Origin: Trissonchulus latispiculum
Lineage: Eukaryota; Nematoda; Enoplea; Enoplida; Ironidae
Reading direction: 5' to 3'
DNA length: 64,000 nucleotides
Assembly: GCA_030248195.1 (NCBI GenBank)
Contig: JASAND010017872.1
Coordinates: 1 to 64,000, forward strand
Shown: positions 57,109-64,000 of the stretch, piece by piece
How the letters are laid out: the number at the start of each line of letters is the position of its first letter
Position numbering within the stretch: position 1 is the first letter of the stretch
Position numbers and translations under genes: made by a program
The notes under the pieces: model-generated
Databases searched by the model: none
What the model was told of the DNA's origin: nothing
Seen by the model: the letters and a program-made list of their open reading frames with translations, nothing else

Positions 57109-58993
57109 CATTCTGAAGCTAGAAACAGATCCAAACCTTGTCCACGAACTTTCTTCAAAATGCAATTTGCAAGTTTTGTATGCATCAGTTCTGTGAGACA
57201 ATCCCGAAAAGTCGAATATTAACAATTTGCAGCATTTTTCGAACTTTACTAATATGCACAATAGCTGCATCAATCGATAGCTTTTTCAATTTTAAGAAAC
57301 GACTCTTCTCACCACAAACTCCCATTTGATTGTTATTTGTTTGCCATAGTTTAAAGTTCCCGTTTTGGCCCGTTTTCAACAGAAAGTGAAAATTTTGAAT
57401 AGCTACAACCTTTTTATTCCAGGCCGAAATAATCTAAAATTTTAATAGATTGCGTAAAATTCTAAGGGCTATCACTTGGTGCGCTTTGACCTCAATGCTG
57501 TAGGCAGAATTTTTGACCCTGGCAGCCCAACCCACTTAAATATTAAACAAGCAGGCCCCAAAAGGAACAGTATTCCTTTGTAGACCTTTTCTTTATTCAA
57601 TTGCGAAATTGTTTTTGTTGGAAGCTCTTTAAATCGTTGGAAGCTCTAGGTTTACTTTGACTTCCCTCATCAGGGAGAGCAGGCCTATGCTTGCCATGTC
57701 GGGAAGAACTTGTGTTGTCCTGCGCAAGCTAGTACCTTATCTAATTCCCTAATGCACCGATGTGTAGCTCCCAAGCTACACTGGTGCTCAAAAATCTGCA
57801 ACCGTTTAGATTGCTGACAGCCGAAGACTGCGGAACGGCTCTCAGTTCTTCTGCTTAAATAGGTTCTAAAACCTAATTTGCATAATCCGAATGCAAAAAA
57901 ATCTGACCTAAGCTAGCCACTGTGTTGAAGATAGGGCTTCTGAATGGAGAAATGACTCACACTGCACTAAACATATAAGTTTCCATTTTATACATTCCTG
58001 CTCCAGCAGGAATAAATACATATATGCACATGTAGAATAACTGGTTGACAGAACTGATTTTTTTCCATGATTTGATTTCATAAAACGATTCAGCTCATTA
58101 TGAGCTTCAAAATGATGTATAGATCTCTGAAAAACTCGCAAAATTGAGCAAGTTATGAACATTTCAATCTGGGTATCCAGACGCTGTAACAGTCAGCTGC
58201 ACGTTTGACCCCATAAATTTTGCTGCATCAGCGAAGCAGGTTTCATCCAGCTCAACCACTTCGTGCAGTAACGTGTGTTACGCAAGTACTCGATACGCTG
58301 ATACCGCATCGAGCACTATATAAAGGAGAGAAACAAACAAGTTTTTTAAGTTTCATGTCAATATTTTCTGACATATTTGCTCCTACTGCTTCTGTTTACA
58401 GAGAAGTGGAAGCAATCTTTTTTTGGCCATTACGTACCTTTGGGGGTACCGATGGCAGGGTCTAAACCCAATAAGAAGGGTTGAAATCCCTTTTTATTGG
58501 AAGCCATCCAATTCAAATGGGCGGATAGCTAGCAACATTTTGATTGCTAATATCCAAAGCGTTGGATTGGATGGCTGACAGTGAATATTGTGGATAATTT
58601 AGTATCCAACAGGATAATTCTCGACCAAACATCTAAATGAAAACTAAAGATCGAAGCTCATTATCCGGTTCCTCTCGTCTGTGATGTGCCTCTATGCGGC
58701 ACAGTATTAGGGAGCATGTTCGCTTTGTTTTCCGCAATTAGTCTAAATTGAACAAAAAACTAACAAATACCAGTCATCCTTTAATTTTAGGTGACGACCC
58801 TCTATTTTTTACGGATAACAGTTACCTTGGAATTTATGGTAAAGGCTATTAAAGTTAAATTGGTAACAAGTCTCCAATTTTAACTGTTTGCTGCCATCCC
58901 AAATTATTAGATAACAGTTATCTAATTTGTTGGGATGTCACAAATTCCCTATCTAAGAAAAATAGTTAACTGTTATGCAATTTTTTTACAGTG

Positions 58994-61544
58994 TACTCAA
59001 GAACAGAATTTGTTGAATTCAGTGTATGCGCGGTGGCCGAGTGAGACTGCCCGGTTTAAAAATTAGTCAATTCGATAATTCTGATAACTTACCAGTACCT
59101 CTGATAATTACTCTTTAAACTTAAAGAAATAATAACTGCCGCTTTCTTTGAAAAACTGTTCATGCTGTGAAGACTATTGAAGGCAAACTGAACACTGACC
59201 TGCTCATGTGGCTATAATTTAACACATGGAATTAACTAATTACGAATACGAATTTTTATTGAAATTATCTCGTAAATCTTGCATAGAAATCCTTCTCAAA
59301 ATGGTACATTAAAATTTACGAAAATATTCGCGAATGTAAATTTTTGCTGTTTTATGGATGGAATCAAAGAGCTCCCGATTCTACTCCCGGTTAGTTTATC
59401 TGTCGCATAGATCCGGAGTAGAATTTCGTGTTTTAGCTGTTAATCATTCTTTAAGTAAACTCTTGCAAAAACTATTATGTGGACCCTTGACGCCTCAAAA
59501 GGAAATTTTTCGTAAAACAGCAGAAAGCAGTAGAACTTTCCACGACAACTATTGTCTTCAGAAGTGACAAAGAATTGCTCCCACTTGGTGATGTTTGCAA
59601 CTGTTGAGCGGAACTTCGTTGAAAGAGCTAATGAGCTAAACAAGGGGAAATAATAAGGCTTACAGTGCTATAGCTAAACAGCTATGTATAATGAGGGCGG
59701 ATTACAAACGTAAGGTTAGATAATGGGTTTTTTCAGGCCTGATAAGCTTCAGTAGCTTTAGCAATATGAAATGGGGCATCTAAGCCGGCAACATGTGCAA
59801 TGGTAAAAAATGTCTGAACCTTAAAATCTTGCATCAATCAAAAGCAAACACACAAGCACACAAAGTGTGCATGTGCAACACATACAGCATGCTCTCTGCC
59901 GCTAATTAAGGGAAATAGAAGAAAATAAGAAACAAAAACCTAAATAAATTGAGCTCTAAGCGTCACTAAGTGTATATTACAGTTATGTGTGTCTTTTATA
60001 AAGACTAATAAAACCTTTCCTTAATATTTAAAACCTTCGCTAAAACTTATTTTGTGAATCGAAGATCATAGTTTCGTCAAGTTGATTCTGTTAATTTCTA
60101 TTTAGAATCATAAGTGGGTAGACACACTTTTTCATCGGAAGCTTCCAGAAACAAAGCATTTTCAACGGTGATTGCGCGCTTCGTTGGAAAACAAATGAAG
60201 TCTAAACAATTTTACGGCCAAATATTTGGACGAGCTTGGAGCTTGGACGAGATAAAATGGGTATTTAGATGGATGAAACGCATATCAGGACATATGGAAG
60301 GCTTCAAGCAGTGGTTCATAAAGTTTTACGAAAGGAAGTTTAGTACCTTCGGGGCCCGTTTAAAACGATAAAATTAGCTTTGACTGCATAACTAGAAGAA
60401 ATTGCAAAAAATGGAGTATTAGTCTAAACCTTCTTTCTTCTTCTTCTGGTCCTACTTCTACTTCTATTTCTACTTGTGTTCACAGAGTGCGAAATCTCCT
60501 ACGTTTATAGTATCAAGGTAGGCCGTAGGTCTGGGTCCAAGATTTTGCCAAATCTGCCAAAAGATGCCCAACTGGCAACAAATGAACATCTCCTGTTAAT
60601 AGTAAAAATAACGATATGAGGGCGGGCAGAGGCCAAGCCTCTGATTAAGGCTGAAGGAAATCAGAGCACAAATTAGATAATCTCAAATTTTTGAGGAAAA
60701 AGTAAACTGCCTACTTTGGGCAGGGGCGTGAACTTGTGACGGCTTTTTTGGCCAAATCCTTTGACTATCACATTTAACCATTTAATGACGTTCTCTCAGC
60801 CAAAAAACTTGGTGAAACCATTAAAACTTCTATCAGTCAGAAATTTTCTGTCTCTCCCTTCTGGGACCTGCTTTGATATCATGATTTCAAAAAGTTCCGT
60901 AGGAATGAACTTCCAACACGATGAGTAGAAATTCCTGTTTGAGGGAAACAGTAGAAAAGAATTGGGTGGATGAGAATTGAAGTCAACAGGTGTTTCGACA
61001 GGAATTCCGGTGACTATGAGTCACAATCACAGTCAGACATCGCTTAAGGATGCACCGAGTCGAATTTTAAGCGAACTTGAAATAAATAAAAACTATGTAC
61101 CTGAAATAATTGAGCGCTGAATGATAGTTCCGTGCAACGGGCAAGGCTGATCAGAAGGTCACACATTAGTTTAATGTGGGGTTATAAATTTGTAACAGCT
61201 TTGGATGGAGAGGATTTTTCTAAATAGCATTACTTTAATGCTCAGTGATGTAAAATTTTATTTTTGATTCTATTTCTGGTTTGTCAGAATTTTATGAGTG
61301 TTCACCGAAAGGAAAACTAAAACAACATGTGTTCAAGTCAACGGTATAACTTTAGAGTTGGTAGTTTTGTGAGCGGGCCTAGTGTAGCGCCTCTACCAGG
61401 CTGTAGGACCAAGAAGAAGAAACCAAGGACAAGCCCGAGAGGGGAGGGGTCAGGCACCCTCGGACCCACGAAACCAGGACCTGGAAGAGAGAAGGTAAGA
61501 GGGAGGTTCAGCTTTTCACTCACCATTAAAAGTAAAGATTTGGC
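58994..61544. other. Geneless stretch
   Basis: A Ser/Leu-tRNA-like string GCGGTGGCCGAGTGAGAC at 59033 is too short to be a gene. An 85-codon frame at 60114-60371 has protein-like basic composition but no recognised family. A TTCTTC/TTCTAC simple repeat lies at 60429-60477. Confidence 0.35.
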
Positions 61545-61615
61545 CCAGACGGAGTTCGATCCATGGCCCTTCTAATCCCGGGACAGACGTGCTAACCCAC
61601 TACACCACAGAGCTA
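61545..61615 (-). repeat. tRNA-like sequence (pseudogene or SINE head)
   Basis: On the minus strand TGGTGTAGTGGGTTAGCACG resembles an A box and D arm, and GGATCGAACTCC a B box. The acceptor stem does not close clearly, so a functional tRNA is unlikely. Confidence 0.55.
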
Positions 61616-62199
61616 TCAGCTGAACTAACATATCAGGCTATCAATCTTTCCTATGCCTGCTTCTCTTACACTGGGCCCTGACCACAGGATATTTAAGCTT
61701 TGAATAGAAGGATTAGAAACCAGTGCATAGCATCTGCAAAGGGGCGCCGTCTCCATTCTCTACAGTTGCTGCCTCATTCGAGAGGACGCTCCTAAGTGTG
61801 CAGCTGTGCATCCGTGGACGAGCACCGACACCCCATACCGTGCATACCGGTGGGATTTTTCCTCAAAGTGAATATTCATAAAGGGCCTGGGATTGAAAGA
61901 GAGGGAGTGAAAAGAGTGAAAGCTAGAAAAAATGAAAAAATGAAAGCTAGATGAGCTGTCCAGCTTAAGGTACTGGTATCGCTTTACTTTAAGATACTTT
62001 AAGATGGAGACAGCCATGGCTGATCAGTAAAAATTGGTGGCTGTGCGTTCGTCCGGCTCCGTTGTATATACGTAATGTCATAGATCCACAGATACCCGAG
62101 AATCCCACTGTCTTCAACCAGACATAACCAGCAATAGCAGCAGCTGCAGCTACACGGCAGTTACCCCATGGACACAAGAAGGGCAAACAGCGAGCCATT

Positions 62200-62700
62200 C
62201 ACCCACTGGGAAAACTGTCCATATAAGGCCCGGTAATACCCTGAACCAAGGGACAGAAGGGGTAATTGCACCCAGACGGGTCCACAGAGACCCTCCCCCA
62301 TTTTTACCAAAATCCAATACAAGTTCCAACCACTGATGACTTCCATGGACAGTTCTCTTGTAGCAAAAGATGTCAGGGTAAATTGCATGAGCAGCAGCGC
62401 AGCCACATCCCGGGATCCGGGCATATAATATACAAAAGGAGATACAAGGCAACGCAGACAGTATCACCGTTCAACCACTGGGAAAACTGTCCTTATAAGG
62501 CCCGGTAATACCCTGAACCAAAGGGACAGAAGGGGTAATTTCACCCAGACGGGACCACTGAGTCCCTCCCCCATTTTAACCAAACTGGAACCACTGGGAA
62601 AACTGTCCTTATAAGGCCCGGTGATACCCTGAGCCAAGGGACAGAAGGGGTAATTTCACCCAGACGGGACCACAGAGTCCCTCCCCCATTTTTAACCATA
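62200..62700. repeat. Repeats of about 115 bp, two in tandem and one separate
   Basis: CCACTGGGAAAACTGTCC, ATAAGGCCCGGT.ATACCCTGA, GGGACAGAAGGGGTAATT, CACCCAGACGGG and CCCTCCCCCATTTT occur three times: from about 62204, 62475 and 62590. The second and third copies are contiguous. Open frames here on both strands are repeat translations. Confidence 0.8.
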
Positions 62701-62959
62701 ATGGATTCGGGTGCCGACCATTTATGACTCCTGGAACAGCGAATCGCAGCAGAAAGATGCCAGGATTTTGCGGACGGGACCCGGAAGGAAAATGGTACAA
62801 TTCTCAGTACTGGGACCCGAAGGAGTGACATTACGAGAAGCAGAGGTCACCTTAGCCAAGCTAACCCAGTAGTAGCGGCAGTACAAACAACTGACTGCAC
62901 CAGCTGACGACCACTAAGGCCAAGCTGCGCCGCCAATCGCTTTGTGTAAATTCGACCCT

Positions 62960-63935
62960 ACAAGCTCCGATTCTTTATGAAAGTGGATGAAACTTTCCAA
63001 ATACCTTATTTTCGTGATCTTTAACATTCTGGGACCAGTTCCGGATTTTTAGGTTTAAAGATAAGAAAGTTTTGGTTTTTGCCCTTATTCTCTCAGTACA
63101 TAGTCGCTACACCGGATTGGTTGTTATGGCTGGAAAGAGGGCACCAAAATGAACATTTTTGCTTTTACAACATTTGAGCTAGCTCTAGCGGGTAAGGCAG
63201 TATAAGCCAAAAACGATTTTTGGGGTCAAAAAATGGCCATTTTTGACGAAATCAGTTTTTTCAAAATTAGTGCCAAATCTTACAGACAATTTCGGCTTAT
63301 TTATACTCAATCGATACACAGACCAATTGCGCATTTTATCAATACCAATTCGCTGGAGTTCGTTGCTTTATGATAGGGAATTCGCCGAAAAACCATTTTG
63401 GCAAAATTGCGATTATTTTGTTTTGAACATTGATTTCTCAAAAACTGCCCAATGGATTCGCGTGATTTTTGGCTGAATGAAAATTCGCCCTATTGCGGAG
63501 GGACATTTTTCTTGGTTTGAGCTAAAACATCTCCAGTTGTGAGAAAACTGAATAGAAAGTTGCGAAATTTCGTGTCATTTCGTGGCATTTGCCAGACTTT
63601 CTGGAGTACTGAGACTTGTTGAGCCAAATCCAAAAAATGTCCCTCGGCCCACATGTCCTTCATATCATGGCACAAGAAAAAATTTTAGCCGATTCTACAG
63701 TTTTGAGAAATCGATGTTCAAAAATTTTTGGTCTATATTCAGTCTGCCAGATGTCAGCATGTCGGAAGTTTTTTGCTATTTTTTGCTAATTTTGCTACTT
63801 TCGTAAGCTCACATTAATGTACAGATGATAAGCTTTAGAACGATGTATAAAGCTCTTTCCAACTCCCAAAATTGCGAAAGTTATAGCTTTTCGAAAAATC
63901 ACCGCAAAAGCACTGCACAAAAGGATACCAGCACC
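62960..63935. mobile_element. TTAA-flanked element, copy 2
   Basis: It matches 4777-5572 in order and ends with the same GCACAAAAGGATACCAGCACC-TTAA. It carries about 225 extra bp (63265-63490) absent from copy 1. The left terminus is not recognisable and may be lost. Confidence 0.6.
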
Positions 63936-64000
63936 TTAAACAAAAACGTGAAGGCCTAGGATAACCGGAAAACCCGATCCGTAAGACTCTCGAATTCTCT

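Larger units (their letters stand above)
55491..58993. mobile_element. TA-flanked inverted-terminus element with nested insertions
   Basis: The left end CACTGTAAAAAAAATT and right end AATTTTTTTACAGTG are inverted and both flanked by TA, as in Tc1/mariner-type MITEs. Inner similarity continues with AGATAA and TTATC blocks. The 3.5-kb span includes a hAT-like element and a SINE, which would be later insertions. The two ends could alternatively belong to two separate small MITEs. No transposase seen. Confidence 0.45.

Noticed and set aside
59030..59065. Ser/Leu tRNA-like start GCGGTGGCCGAGTGAG
   Set aside because: No B box or matching acceptor stem follows within tRNA length.
61738..62831. Several minus-strand frames of 62-105 codons
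   Set aside because: They lie over repeated 115-bp units and share repeated peptide blocks.
1..64000. CRISPR arrays, operons, ribosome binding sites
   Set aside because: Introns and animal gene families show eukaryotic DNA; the regular repeats seen are minisatellites or transposon termini.

Overview
The window is animal nuclear DNA. Genes are split by GT-AG introns, and the four recognisable families are metazoan: an ephrin, a DEG/ENaC channel subunit, a Cys-loop receptor and an SLC22-type transporter. AT-rich introns and a heavy, diverse load of DNA transposons suggest an invertebrate bilaterian. I cannot name the phylum.

Layout. 1-1.1 kb is a dispersed repeat. About 1.2-7.8 kb, minus strand: a DEG/ENaC-type subunit with N-terminus, TM1, the FP..TVC motif and an exon encoding a divergent kringle-like module; a weak TM2 candidate lies at 1.2-1.4 kb. 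7.8-11.3 kb: no gene seen. 11.3-13.8 kb: a hAT-like element filled with tandem arrays. 14.5-17.6 kb, minus: a two-exon SLC22/MFS transporter with a palindromic repeat in its intron. 18-19.4 kb: more palindromes of that family. 20-21 kb, minus: exons of a possible small type I membrane protein. 24.1-32.8 kb, plus: a five-exon ephrin whose visible C-terminus has no membrane anchor. 33-43 kb: repeats, including three hAT-like elements with perfect 8-bp target-site duplications and a retro-insertion with a 16-bp duplication. 43.2-53.1 kb, minus: seven exons of a Cys-loop ligand-gated anion channel. One of its introns holds a 5.1-kb inverted-repeat element carrying C2H2 zinc-finger genes, with 5'-AGT termini and a 6-bp duplication (Polinton/Maverick-like). 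53.1-64 kb: nested MITEs, tRNA-derived SINEs, a small tandem array and a TTAA-flanked repeat whose sister copy is at 4.8-5.6 kb.

The host genes encode surface or membrane proteins (guidance ligand, channels, transporter) but form no evident functional cluster; they look like ordinary neighbours. The best leads are the channel subunit with a kringle-like exon, the palindromic zinc-finger element, whose arms carry different stop mutations and an arm-specific hAT insertion, and a set of hAT-like elements sharing terminal signatures but each with its own amplified subterminal motif. All gene models come from reading splice signals, phase and family motifs by eye. No search was run.
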